Source: Palsa-601 sp963801185 (GTDB lineage Bacteria > Actinomycetota > Acidimicrobiia > Acidimicrobiales > Bog-793). Taken from it: a stretch of 64,000 nucleotides of DNA. The notes beneath the pieces are model-generated. The model saw nothing but the letters and a program-made list of their open reading frames with translations. It had not been told where the DNA came from and ran no database searches. Shown here one piece after another: positions 49,247-58,264 of this stretch (its first letter is position 1; the number at the start of each line of letters is the position of its first letter). Position numbers and translations under genes: made by a program. The stretch spans positions 992,001 through 1,056,000 of the forward strand of contig CAWDDW010000003.1 of assembly GCA_963801185.1 (NCBI GenBank). The letters are read 5' to 3'.

Positions 49247-50083
49247 GTGCCATCGAACTCGCTTTACGCGTTTGATGATCTCGTCGGTCGCATTCGGTTG
49301 CATCGCCAGGCCGACGCGCGTCCAATAGTTGTGTGCGAAGGCCCCGCAGATCTCAGATTCCTCAATCGCGTTCTGGATCTTGAATCGGTAGCACTGTTTC
49401 TTGCGGGAACTCGAGACGCGGTCCTGAACGCGGTGGCGCAGCTGCGAGACGCTGGAATCGATCGCTTGGCCGGAGTCGTTGACCGAGACTTCGACGACAC
49501 AGTCCACGTCTCAGAAGGCATTGGCCTTCCAATCGTCTGCTATGACAACGCTGATCTCGAAGCGATGATTTGGCGATCAGCCGCCCTCTCGGACGTTCTT
49601 GCCGAGCTGGGCAACGCCGAAAAGCTCAAAAGTTTTGGCGGCGTGCATCGGCTCCGCTCGACCGTCGAGGAGAGCCTTCTACCTCTTCAACGCTTGCGCC
49701 GAGCCAACGCTCTCAATGGTCTCGGGCTACCGTTCGACTCGTTGAAGCTAAACACAAAGGTCGATAAGCAGTCCCTTGCGATCCGTGCCCCGTCACTTTG
49801 CAGCGCTCTCTGGCACGCGGACTGCCCCCGATCCGTGAAGGAATTGATTGAGCTCGCTGAGACCGGGGATCTCGCTCGCTGCCCACTTACAGACGAGATC
49901 CTCGTTCGCGGAAAGGACTGTTTGACCGTAACGGGCGTAGCGTTACGTTCGCTGGTGGGAGGCGTCAGCCATGCCTTGGCGCAGCCGGACCACCTTGGAG
50001 ACTTGAGTCGATTAGCAAGTTCTCCGGCAACGGTCGCAAGCTCGATGTGGCGGATACGCCTCCACGAAGTTCTGGGTACGTGA
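49247..50083 (+). CDS. ariB: DUF4435/TOPRIM-like effector, PARIS AriB-like
   Basis: A 278-residue protein, 15 nt after the ATPase gene. TOPRIM-like acidic residues are Glu31 in IVVCEGPADLRFL and the Asp79/Asp81 pair in AGVVDRDFDD, followed by PIVCYDNADLEAMIW, the DUF4435 pattern. In PARIS the AriB effector is a nuclease released by AriA that cleaves host tRNA and stops growth. The last 100 residues are helical. It ends 11 nt before the right inverted repeat, so it is the outermost cargo gene. Confidence 0.75.
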   Translation: MPSNSLYAFDDLVGRIRLHRQADARPIVVCEGPADLRFLNRVLDLESVALFLAGTRDAVLNAVAQLRDAGIDRLAGVVDRDFDDTVHVSEGIGLPIVCYDNADLEAMIWRSAALSDVLAELGNAEKLKSFGGVHRLRSTVEESLLPLQRLRRANALNGLGLPFDSLKLNTKVDKQSLAIRAPSLCSALWHADCPRSVKELIELAETGDLARCPLTDEILVRGKDCLTVTGVALRSLVGGVSHALAQPDHLGDLSRLASSPATVASSMWRIRLHEVLGT

Positions 50084-50094
50084 CCCCCCTCACC

Positions 50095-50237
50095 CCGCTC
50101 CGCTCGCCCGCCTCTGCCTCCGGCCCTCTGGGCCTCCGGCTTGGCTGACTGGCTCGCTCCGCTCCGGCTGGCTGGCTGGCTCCGATGCTCCCCGCTCCCG
50201 GGGGTGGTCCCCTTTCCCGGCCACTCTCTCTTATCCC
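50095..50237 (-). repeat. Right terminal inverted repeat of the casposon (143 bp)
   Basis: Exact reverse complement of 30069-30211. The outer end reads CTTATCCC into the target duplication. Beyond 143 bp (inside 50095) the two ends diverge, after a short shared GAGCG-type run. Confidence 0.93.
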
Positions 50238-50251
50238 GTCATTCAAGAAAA
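50238..50251. repeat. Right target-site duplication of the casposon
   Basis: GTCATTCAAGAAAA, identical to 30055-30068. On the tRNA strand it begins 2 nt after the discriminator base and includes the TTTTCTT run that serves as the tRNA's terminator, so the insertion duplicated the terminator and left the tRNA intact. Confidence 0.9.
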
Positions 50252-50253
50252 GG

Positions 50254-50326
50254 TGGGCCCGGCAGGGATCGAACCTGCGACCCAGGGATTATGAGTCCCC
50301 TGCTCTGACCACTGAGCTACGGGCCC
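50254..50326 (-). tRNA. tRNA with CAU anticodon, probably tRNA-Ile2 (lysidine-modified)
   Basis: A 73-nt cloverleaf: acceptor GGGCCCG/CGGGCCC with discriminator A, D-arm GCTCAGTGGTCAGAGC, anticodon loop CTCATAA, T-arm GCAGG-TTCGATC-CCTGC. CCA is not encoded. The anticodon-arm context GACTCATAATC resembles Ile2(CAU) tRNAs such as E. coli ileX more than elongator Met. If Ile2, TilS lysidine modification makes it read AUA. It is the casposon's target. Confidence 0.93.
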
Positions 50327-50519
50327 ACGGTGCGACTGCTCCCTACCTGACGCGGCGGCAGGAACACCGAACCGGCAGGCTACCGCCCCCAGAGGGACCC
50401 AGTCAGCGCCAGTCAGCGCCCGGGCGTCACGGTCTGGGTGCAACGTGGACCCGAACGCACGGTGGCGTCCGAGGTCACCGACCCGGCGGGCGGTCCTCCT
50501 GCGACCTACCGTAAGGAGC

Positions 50520-50930
50520 ATGGAGATCGCACAGGCAATCGAACGACTCGAGACGCTTCACCGGGCGGTGCTCTGCACGCGGCGCCAGGACGGCTCTCCT
50601 CAGATGTCGCCGGTCGTCTGTGCGTTGGACGGAGATGGCCGGTTGGTGGTCTCCACTCGTGAGACGGCCATGAAAGCCAAGTATCTACGCCGCGACCCGA
50701 GAGTCGCGTTGTGTGTCTTCAGCGACGGCTTCTTTGGTGCGTGGCTGCAGGTGGAGGGCACCGCAGAGATCGTCTCGTTGCCCGAGGCGATGGAGGGCTT
50801 GGTCGCCTACTACCGCGCGCTCTCGGGCGAGCACCCCAACTGGGACGAGTACCGGCAGGCGATGATCGACGAGAAGCGGGTACTCGTTCGCGTCACGATC
50901 GAGCGTGCAGGACCCGACGTCCAAGGCTGA
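50520..50930 (+). CDS. PPOX-class F420-dependent oxidoreductase-like protein
   Basis: A 136-residue split-barrel protein: IERLETLHRAVLCTRRQDGSPQMSPVVCALDGDGRLVVST, ETAMKAKYLRRDPRVALCVF, GAWLQVEGTAEIVSLPEAMEGLVAYYRAL and the C-terminal KRVLVRVTIERA. This is a close match to F420-binding PPOX family enzymes. ATG at 50520 sits right after TAAGGAG (tight spacing). It lies between two tRNA genes on the opposite strand. The substrate is unknown. Confidence 0.87.
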   Translation: MEIAQAIERLETLHRAVLCTRRQDGSPQMSPVVCALDGDGRLVVSTRETAMKAKYLRRDPRVALCVFSDGFFGAWLQVEGTAEIVSLPEAMEGLVAYYRALSGEHPNWDEYRQAMIDEKRVLVRVTIERAGPDVQG

Positions 50931-50954
50931 GAGGCATCGAGGAAGAAAGCCCAG

Positions 50955-51027
50955 CTCCGGGGGAGAGACTCGAACTCTCAACCTAGCGGTTAACAGCCGC
51001 TTGCTCTGCCGATTGAGCTACCCCGGA
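50955..51027 (-). tRNA. tRNA-Asn (GUU)
   Basis: A 73-nt cloverleaf: acceptor TCCGGGG/CCCCGGA with discriminator G, D-arm GCTCAATCGGCAGAGC, anticodon loop CTGTTAA giving GTT, T-arm GAGAG-TTCGAGT-CTCTC. No encoded CCA is seen. Confidence 0.95.
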
Positions 51028-51129
51028 TCGATTTTCCGGGTCAGCCTATCGAGTCCGCAACCGCCTGCTGAGCGAGGCGTCGGGCCATGTCCATTGGCGC
51101 GGCAGGCCCGCGAGGGGTAGAAGGAGGGG

Positions 51130-51477
51130 GTGAAGTTCAGGACTGGTTTCGTGATAGGTGCCGCCGCGGGGGCGTGGGCGGTCAACAAAGCCTCACAGCT
51201 GCAACGCGGGCGGCGCCCCGTCGCAGCCCAGGCATCGGGCACCGTGGCTGCCGAGGAGGCCGCCGAGAAACTCCGGGCGCTCAGCGGACTTGCCAGGGAA
51301 CGCCTGTCCGATCTCGTCGAAGGACCGATCGGCAACATGGCGAGGGATCGGATAGCCGATCTCATCGGCGCGTCGTTGAACGGCAACGGCAGGGCCAACG
51401 GAAGCCCAGCCAACGGCAGCTCCGGCAACGGAAGCGGTCACGGCGCCATCGACACCGACGCGCGCTGGCCCTATTAG
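51130..51477 (+). CDS. Small YtxH-like membrane-associated protein
   Basis: A 115-residue product from GTG 51130 with GAAGGAGG just upstream. The N-terminus KFRTGFVIGAAAGAWAVNKASQLQRGRR is a short glycine-zipper-like membrane helix followed by basic residues, as in YtxH-type proteins. A helical middle (AAEKLRALSGLARERLSDLVEG) and a Gly/Asn/Ser-rich tail complete it. Function unknown. Confidence 0.65.
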   Translation: MKFRTGFVIGAAAGAWAVNKASQLQRGRRPVAAQASGTVAAEEAAEKLRALSGLARERLSDLVEGPIGNMARDRIADLIGASLNGNGRANGSPANGSSGNGSGHGAIDTDARWPY

Positions 51478-51509
51478 CCCGCTGGCGCTACTAGGGAGCG
51501 CAGGCGACC

Positions 51510-52562
51510 TCAGTCGCCGTCGACGTACTCCCGAAGCGGTCTGGAGACCATCGGGTGGCGGAGCTTGGCGAGCGTCTTCATCTCTATCTGGCGGATGCGC
51601 TCACGGGTGACGCCGAAGATCTGACCGACCTCCTCCAAGGTCCGCACCCTGCCGTCATCGAGCCCGAAACGCAGCCGTACGACCTCCTGCTCGCGCTCGG
51701 TGAGCTCGTCGAGCGCTCGCTTGACGGCCTCGTTCAAGAGCATCTTGGTGGCTGCGTCGGCTGGCACCTCGGCCGTCTGGTCCTCGATCAGATCCGAGAG
51801 GCTGAAGTCCTCCTCGTCCCCGATCGGCTGGTCGATCGAGATGGTGTCCTGGCCGATTCGCTGCAGCTCCCTCACCCGGTCCACGGGCAACTGGACCCGG
51901 AGCGCGATCTCCTCCACGGTCGGCTCGCACCCGAGCTCCTGGGCGAGTTGGCGGTGCGTGCGCATGACCTTGTTGATGGTCTCGACCATGTGAACGGGGA
52001 TTCGTATCGTCCGGGCTTGATCGGCAACTGCACGGGTTATCGCCTGACGGATCCACCACGTCGCATAGGTCGAGAACTTGAACCCCCGCTGGTAGTCGAA
52101 CTTCTCGACTGCCCTCATCAACCCGAGGTTGCCCTCTTGGATCAGGTCGAGAAACGCCATCCCGCGGTTGCGGTACCGCTTCGCGATCGAGACCACGAGG
52201 CGCAGGTTCGCCTCGATGAGGAGCTCCTTTGCCTCCTGCCCGTCCTCGATGGCCCGCTCGATCTCGCGGCGCTCGCGAGCGGGCACCTTGTCGAGGGTCC
52301 CTTCGGCGGTCCATGACGCCAGGATCGCGGAGGCCTCGATTCCGGACTCGATCTGCTTAGCGCAGAGCACTTCGAGCTCGGGAGTGAGGAGCGACACGCG
52401 GCCGATCTCTCGAAGGTAAGCCCGAACCGGGTCCGTGCCAGAGGCGCCAGTCGAGTGGTGCTCGGCAGCGGCCGCTAGCGCGCTCGCAAGTCGGGGCCGG
52501 CGCCCCTCGCTCTCGGCACGGAGCAAGGCGAGTGGGTCCGGCGTCAACTCGGTTGCGCTCAC
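51510..52562 (-). CDS. rpoD: Primary RNA polymerase sigma factor (sigma-70, RpoD/SigA type)
   Basis: 350 residues from GTG 52562, which has the very strong ribosome site GGGGAGGGGAGGAAGG just upstream. Region 1.2 is DPVRAYLREIGRVSLLTPELE, regions 2.1-2.4 run through IEANLRLVVSIAKRYRNRGMAFLDLI to STYATWWIRQAITRAVADQ and IRIPVHM, and region 4.2 is TLEEVGQIFGVTRERIRQIE. This is the housekeeping sigma factor, lacking the long N-terminal extension of some relatives. It overlaps dnaG by 4 nt (GTGA), the remains of the classic dnaG-rpoD operon. An open frame from dnaG runs into it, a false fusion as explained under dnaG. Confidence 0.94.
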   Translation of the reverse strand: MSATELTPDPLALLRAESEGRRPRLASALAAAAEHHSTGASGTDPVRAYLREIGRVSLLTPELEVLCAKQIESGIEASAILASWTAEGTLDKVPARERREIERAIEDGQEAKELLIEANLRLVVSIAKRYRNRGMAFLDLIQEGNLGLMRAVEKFDYQRGFKFSTYATWWIRQAITRAVADQARTIRIPVHMVETINKVMRTHRQLAQELGCEPTVEEIALRVQLPVDRVRELQRIGQDTISIDQPIGDEEDFSLSDLIEDQTAEVPADAATKMLLNEAVKRALDELTEREQEVVRLRFGLDDGRVRTLEEVGQIFGVTRERIRQIEMKTLAKLRHPMVSRPLREYVDGD

Positions 52563-54488
52563 CCTTCCTCCCCTCCCCGTGCTGCTAGCCACGCTACCAA
52601 GCGATCCGCCGCTTCGATCACTGCGCGCGGTGGGTGGTCGCCCGCGCCCACTTCGCTGAACACCTCGAGCTTCCGACTTCAGCCATGCCACGAGGGGCAC
52701 CGTAGCCAAGAGCCGCTCCTCGTCGCCCGCTGTCTGGGCTTCGCGTACCTCCGCTTCGAGGTCCGCCATTACGTCTTGGGTCGTGGCTCGCACGAGCGCG
52801 ACGACGACCTGGTCTGCCCCGATCTCGGGGTCCGAGGTCGCCAGCTCGACCAGCAGACGGGCGACCTCGTCATCGGCATGCTCGATGGCCTTGTGCAAGC
52901 TGTCGGCCGCGGCAAGTGCCCGGAAGGCCTGCTGCTGCAGCGGATCGACGAACAATCCTGCATCGAGCCGGGCCGCCATGGTCGCCGGCTCGTGAATCGC
53001 AAGCGCGAGCGCGTCACGTCCCGCCCGTTGCCCAGGTGACGTGCGCAGCGTCGAAGGTCGAGGTGCCGGCGACCCCGAACCTGGACCGCCGGGGCGGTAT
53101 CCGTATCCCTCGTCCGGCGGCGCGTCCTCGTCCCGAGGAGGAGGCTCGCCCCCGGACAGGACCGGCGCCCGCTGAGGTCCCCGTTGAGGCGCCCGCTGCC
53201 GCACCAGTGCCGTTGCCAGCAACGGCCGAAGCTGTTCGAGATCGATCCGCGTGCGATCTGCCACTTGCACGAGGTACTGGTCACGCACGAGCTCGTTGGG
53301 GTGCTCGGCGACCACTCCTATCGCTGCCTCGGCCGCGCGTGCACGCGCCTCTGGATTGCGCAGGTCCTGTGCTTCGAGCTCACGCCGTACACGGAACTCG
53401 AGGTAGGTCTTCGCATTCTCGATGGCCGCCCGTAACCGGTCAGGGTCGCTCGAGGCGAGATCACCCGGGTCCCGGCCCTTCGGCAGGTCGGCGACGGCCA
53501 CCTCGATCTCGTGGCGCCGCTCCCACTCATAGAAACGAGCGGCAGCCGACTCTCCAGCCACGTCCGCATCGAACGCCAAGATGATCCGCCGCCCGAAACG
53601 GGCCAGCAACTTGAAGTGGTCCTCGGTGAGTGCCGTCCCGCAGGTCGCGACCGCTCGAGGGAGCCCGACGCGGAAGAAGCCGATCACGTCGGTGTAGCCC
53701 TCGCAGACGATGACCTCCCCGGTCTGCACGATCGATTGGCGGGAGAGGTTGAGGGCGTAGAGGGTGGAGCGTTTCTGATAGATGGGCGTCTCAGGGGAGT
53801 TGCGGTACTTCGGTCCCTGGCCGTCACCGATGCCGGGAACGAGCCGGCCGCCGAGCGCCACGGCCTTCCCGTCGGTCTGGAAGATCGGGAAGATGACTCG
53901 TCCCCGGAACGAGTCTCTCGGGCCGTAGTTGCCCTGGACGACGAGACCCGCGCCGGCGAGCGAGTTGGGGAGCGCCTTGACGTTCCGTACCAGTTCGTTG
54001 CCGCCTTCAGGCGCCCATCCGAGCCGGAAGCGCCGCACGATCTCACTGTTGAGACCGCGTGACCGAAGGTACTGGCGGGCCTGAGCCGCATCGGGGTGCT
54101 TGAGCAACCGGTCGTGATAGAACGCGACGGCCTTCTCCATGGCGTCGTAGAGTGCCTGCCTGCGGTCGCGGGCCTCCCGGTCGGGGCCTTCGGCATCGTT
54201 GCGAATCGAGACACCGGCCCGGGACGCCAACCGTTCGACTGCCTCGACGAAGGTGCATCCTTCGATAGCCCGGAGGAACGTGATCGGATCGCCCGAGGCC
54301 TGACAGCCGAAGCAGTAGTAGAGGCCCTCCTCGGCGTTCACACTGAACGACCCCGACTTCTCCGAGTGGAACGGGCAGAGCCCGACGTAACGCCGGCCCA
54401 CCCGCTTGAGCGGCGTGTACTCGCCGATCAGGGCCACGATGTCGGTCGAGGACCGGACGAGCGCTACGTCTTCATCGGGAATGGCCAT
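52559..54488 (-). CDS. dnaG: DNA primase, frameshifted near its 3' end
   Basis: About 643 residues. The zinc-binding domain is YVGLCPFHSEKSGSFSVN with EGLYYCFGC (CHC2). The catalytic TOPRIM domain has VIVCEGYTDVIGFFRVGL and ILAFDADVAGESAA. In one frame the gene reads straight into rpoD, but its last about 30 codons there are low-complexity (SGRGRPPTARSDRSGGSLGS). The frame one base over reads EVGAGDHPPRAVIEAADRLV through AARGGEEG and stops at TGA 52561-52559, giving a normal GTGA overlap with rpoD. That frame is closed by a TGA at 52679-52681, so the slip lies between about 52640 and 52679. Confidence 0.92.
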
Positions 54489-54557
54489 GCTGGGCCGACG
54501 GTATCGCCTGAGTGGGTCACCCGCGGCACTGCGGGGCTCCCACGAGCAGGCTGTCGA

Positions 54558-57204
54558 TCAGCGAGCCGGCCCCGCTGCGAGGACGGACTGGGCCGCCGCG
54601 AGCCGCGCTATCGGGACGCGGAATGGCGAACAGCTGACGTAGTCGAGACCGGCCTTGAAGAAGATGTCGATCGACTGAGGGTCGCCTCCGTGCTCGCCGC
54701 AGACCCCGCACTTCAGGTTCGGCTTCGTCTCCCGTCCCTTCCTGACGGCGATCCGGACGAGCTCCGCCACGCCCTGCGGGTCGACGTTCTCGAACGGGTT
54801 GGCGGGGATGAGGCCCTTCTCGAGGTACTCGGTCATCATGCGGCCCTCGACGTCGTCGCGGCTGAAGCCGAACGTCATCTGCGTGAGGTCGTTCGTTCCG
54901 AACGAGAAGAAGTCGGCGACCTCGGCGATCTCGTCCGCGACGAGGGCGGCGCGCGGTGTCTCGATCATGGTCCCGATGGCTACGTCGATGCGACCTGCGG
55001 AGTCAGCCTCGCCGGCCTCTTCGATGGCCTTCTCGACCCAGGAACGGGCGAGCGCCAGCTCCTCCCGCGACACAGTCAGCGGGATCATCACCTCGAGGAC
55101 CGGGTGCCCGCCCGCCTTGGTGCGGTCGATGGCTGCCTCCATCAAGGCCCTCACCTGCATCCCATAGAGACCCGGCTTCAACACGCCGAGCCGGACGCCT
55201 CGCGTGCCGAGCATCGGGTTCACCTCGTGCCAAGCGCGTGCCGCCTCGAGGAGTGCGTGTTCCTCCGTTGTGAGGCCTTCTTTGGCTTCTTTGACCGCGA
55301 GCGACTCGATGTCCGGGAGGAACTCGTGCAAGGGCGGGTCGAGCAGGCGCACGACGACCGGGAGCGAGTCCATCGCCGCGAGGATCTCTATGAAGTCAGC
55401 CTTCTGGGCGACCCGGAGCTCCTCGAGCGCGGCGTCCTCTTCCGCCGAACCGTCCGCCAGGATCATGCGGCGAACGATCGGCAGGCGGTCCTCGCCGAGA
55501 AACATGTGCTCTGTCCTGCACAGTCCGATCCCCTCCGCCCCGAGGCGGCGGGCGTTCTCGGAGTCGGGCCCGTTGTCGGCGTTCGCCCTTATCCCGAGGC
55601 GGTCGCCCCGGATCGCGTCGGCCCAGACAAGGATTTGCTCGAAGCTCCGCCGGTGGTTCGGCGGCTGAGAGCTCAACCGCGCCGGCGACCACGGTGCCGG
55701 TCGTGCCGTCGATGGAGATGATGTCGCCTTCTGCAACCGTTGTGCTCCCGACCGTGAAGGTCTTCGCAGCGGCGTTGATGCGAACGTGCTCGGCGCCCAC
55801 GACCGCAGGCTTGCCCCGACCGCGCGCCACGACAGCCGCGTGCGAGACGAGACCGCCTCGCGCGGTGAGGACGCCCTGGGCTGCCAACATCCCGTGGACG
55901 TCCTCAGGGCTCGTCTCGTTGCGCACGAGGATGACCTTCCGGCCGGTGGAGGCCTTCTCGGCCGCGTCGTCGGCCGTGAACACGACCTCGCCGACTGCCG
56001 CGCCGGGCGACGCACCGAGGCCCTTGGTGAGAACGGGTGCCGAGCTGTCCTTGAACTGAGGGTGGAGGACCTGGTCGATGTGCTCGGCGGTGATCCGCAG
56101 GACGGCTTCGGGGTGCGTCAGCTTGATCGCCTCGTCGTCGACCATGTCGACGGCCATCCGGAGCGCCGCACGCCCTGTCCGCTTGCCCACACGCGTCTGG
56201 AGCATCCAGAGCTTGCCCTGGTCGATCGTGAACTCGGTGTCGCACATGTCCCGGTAGTGGGACTCGAGTCTCGCGAAGATGTCCATCAGCTCGGCGTATA
56301 TGGCCGGGAAGCGATCCTTCAGGGCGGACAGCGGCTCGGTGTTGCGGATGCCGGCGACGACATCCTCACCCTGGGCGTTGACGAGGAAGTCGCCGTACGC
56401 GCCGTGAGCGCCGGTTCCAGGGTCGCGGGTGAAGCCGACGCCGGTCCCGGAGTTGTCGTCTCGGTTCCCGAAGACCATCGCCTGCACGTTGACAGCCGTG
56501 CCGAGGTCGTTCGGTATGTGCTCCCGCACGCGGTAGGCGACTGCACGGGCCCCGTTCCAGGACTCGAAGACGGCTTCGATGGCGCCTCGGAGCTGGTCCG
56601 CCGGAGCCTGCGGGAACGGGTTGCCGGTGGCCTCGGAGACGACCTCCTTCAGCTCCTCGACCAGCTTGCGGAGCGAGGCGGGTCCGATCTCGGCGTCCGT
56701 CTTGACCCCGGCCCCCTCCTTGGCACGCTCGAGTGGTCCGTCGAGGATGTCACCCGAGATCCCGAGGACGATCCGGCCGTACATCTGGATGAAGCGCCGG
56801 TACGAATCGAAGGCGAAACGCTCGTCGTTCGTCTGCTTGACCAACCCCTCCACCGACTCGTCGTTGAGGCCGAGGTTGAGGACGGTGTCCATCATCCCGG
56901 GCATAGAGAACTTGGCGCCGGAGCGGACCGAGACGAGGAGTGGGTCGGACGGGTCCCCCAGGTCGCGACCCATCTGCTGCTCCAGGCGCCGGAGGTGCTG
57001 GTCGACCTCCTCGGTGAGACCGCCCGGCCAGCCTCCTTCCATGTAGGCGCGGCAGGCGTCTGTGGAGATTGTGAACCCGTGAGGCACGGGCAGCCCGAGT
57101 ACCGACGTCATCTCGGCCAGGTTGGCTCCCTTGCCGCCGAGGAGGTCCTTCAGTTCCATTGGCGGGCGTGGGTGCGCGTGGTCGAAGTCGTAAACGTAGG
57201 CCAT
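54558..57204 (-). CDS. ppdK: Pyruvate, phosphate dikinase, frameshifted
   Basis: About 882 residues, the full family length. It interconverts pyruvate, ATP and phosphate with PEP, AMP and pyrophosphate. The ATP-grasp part opens KDLLGGKGANLAEMTSVLGLPVPHGFTI. The swivelling phosphohistidine is in TARGGLVSHAAVVARG. The PEP/pyruvate domain has GLCRTEHMFLGEDRLP and the catalytic Cys in KCGVCGEHGGDP. At about 55668 the frame changes: AVELSAAEPP continues as NHRRSFEQILVWADAIRGD in the next frame. One extra base explains it. Start ATG 57204. Confidence 0.93.
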
Positions 57205-57286
57205 CGTGGGTCTTTCTCCTGGAATTGGGTCCGGTCAGAGCCTACCGACCCTGGTGCCCGGCAAGAAAAAGGAGTCAACTGGAGCC

Positions 57287-58210
57287 GTGATCCGGTTCCG
57301 ACCGGCGGTTGCTGCCGGCCTGCTGCTTGTGATCGCTGTGACCGCCGCCATAGTCACGGTCCCTCTCGTTTCCGGGGGGAGCCGTGCTCCGGCGACCACC
57401 TCGGCGGGGGCTTCAACGACCACTGCACCTGCCCTGAGCACCGCAACCGTCCGCACCGAGCCTGCCCCGACGACCGCCGTCACCACCTCGACGACCACGG
57501 CCATTGCCCCGCCTGCGCCGACGACGGCCGTCACTACGACGACCGTCACTCCTAGGCCACCTCCGCCTTCGCAACCGGGATGCCCGGACACGGTCGCCTC
57601 CGAGATGGCGAGTCGCGACCACGCGAGCCAGCTCATCACGGTGGTGGCGTCAGACTCCGGGGCGACGTACGCCACGCTCACGGCCTGGAAGCGCTCCGGC
57701 TCGTGCTGGGCGGTCGCACTCGGCCCCTTCGAGGCACGCATCGGTACTGCCGGGATCTCCACGGACAAGCACGAAGGCGACGGTACGACGCCTGCCGGCG
57801 TCTACGACTTCGAGCCGACGATGTACGGGATTGCCGCCAACCCGGGGGTCCGTTTCACCTATCGGAGGCTCAGCTGCGGCGACTGGTGGGACGAGGACTC
57901 GGCGTCACCGGAGTACAACCGCTTCGTCGTGGTGCCGTGTTCGGAGACTCATCCCCCATTCGACAACGGCGCCTCCGAACCGCTCTGGACAGAGACCGTT
58001 GCCTATCCTTCGCTGGCCGTCATCAACTACAACCCGAACGACATCCCGGGCAAGGGGTCGGCGATCTTCCTACATGCCGACATCGGGATAGCGACGACGG
58101 GTTGCGTGACCATTCCGCTCGGGGAGTTGGACGAGGTCCTCGACTGGATGCTGCCGGCTGATGACCCGGCGATCGCAATCGGCACGACCGCGACGATCAC
58201 GTCGTACTGA
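57287..58210 (+). CDS. Membrane-anchored L,D-transpeptidase (YkuD)-like protein
   Basis: 307 residues from GTG 57287: a signal-anchor helix (AVAAGLLLVIAVTAAIVTVPLV), a long Thr/Ala/Pro linker (about residues 30-95) that could span the wall, and a YkuD-like catalytic domain. The active-site region reads IFLHADIGIATTGCVTIPLGEL, with the His and the Cys nucleophile in TTGCV where SxGC is usual. The segment DGTTPAGVYDFEPTMYG is also typical. It would cross-link peptidoglycan or attach proteins. An earlier in-frame start at 57206 lacks support. Confidence 0.8.
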   Translation: MIRFRPAVAAGLLLVIAVTAAIVTVPLVSGGSRAPATTSAGASTTTAPALSTATVRTEPAPTTAVTTSTTTAIAPPAPTTAVTTTTVTPRPPPPSQPGCPDTVASEMASRDHASQLITVVASDSGATYATLTAWKRSGSCWAVALGPFEARIGTAGISTDKHEGDGTTPAGVYDFEPTMYGIAANPGVRFTYRRLSCGDWWDEDSASPEYNRFVVVPCSETHPPFDNGASEPLWTETVAYPSLAVINYNPNDIPGKGSAIFLHADIGIATTGCVTIPLGELDEVLDWMLPADDPAIAIGTTATITSY

Positions 58211-58264
58211 TTGGAGCCCGGGAGTGGAGTCCTGCGCGGGGCCGCCAGGTAGCCTCCGGGAGCG

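Larger units (their letters stand above)
30069..50237. mobile_element. Casposon: Cas1-encoding self-synthesising transposon carrying RM and PARIS-like defence
   Basis: A 20,169-bp element bounded by identical 143-bp inverted repeats and a 14-bp target duplication, inserted 2 bp from the 3' end of a tRNA-Ile(CAU) gene. It carries the two defining casposon genes, a solo cas1 and a family-B DNA polymerase. It also has a DnaB-type helicase, a methyltransferase, HTH and zinc-finger proteins, and no other transposase or integrase. Cargo is a type I restriction-modification operon and an AAA/DUF4435 pair. The tRNA 3'-end target and the duplication size agree with experimentally studied archaeal casposases. 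Some bacterial casposons are known. Whether this DnaB-containing, defence-loaded form belongs to a described family I cannot check. Confidence 0.93.

Noticed and set aside
47863..50083. Gabija or OLD nuclease system
   Set aside because: The TOPRIM-like part is in a separate protein with the DUF4435 pattern, and there is no UvrD-type helicase partner. Still a fallback reading.
30069..50237. Integrative element or prophage using a tyrosine or serine recombinase at the tRNA
   Set aside because: No integrase of either type is found, there are no virion genes, and long inverted repeats with a short duplication are not the attL/attR pattern of tRNA-integrating islands.
50254..50326. Elongator tRNA-Met
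   Set aside because: The CAU anticodon fits both, but the anticodon-arm context GACTCATAATC resembles Ile2 tRNAs. Not fully settled without a tRNA classifier.
51510..54488. A genuine DnaG-RpoD fusion protein
   Set aside because: The natural primase C-terminus and stop are present one frame over, with a GTGA overlap to rpoD, and many other genes here show the same single-base errors.
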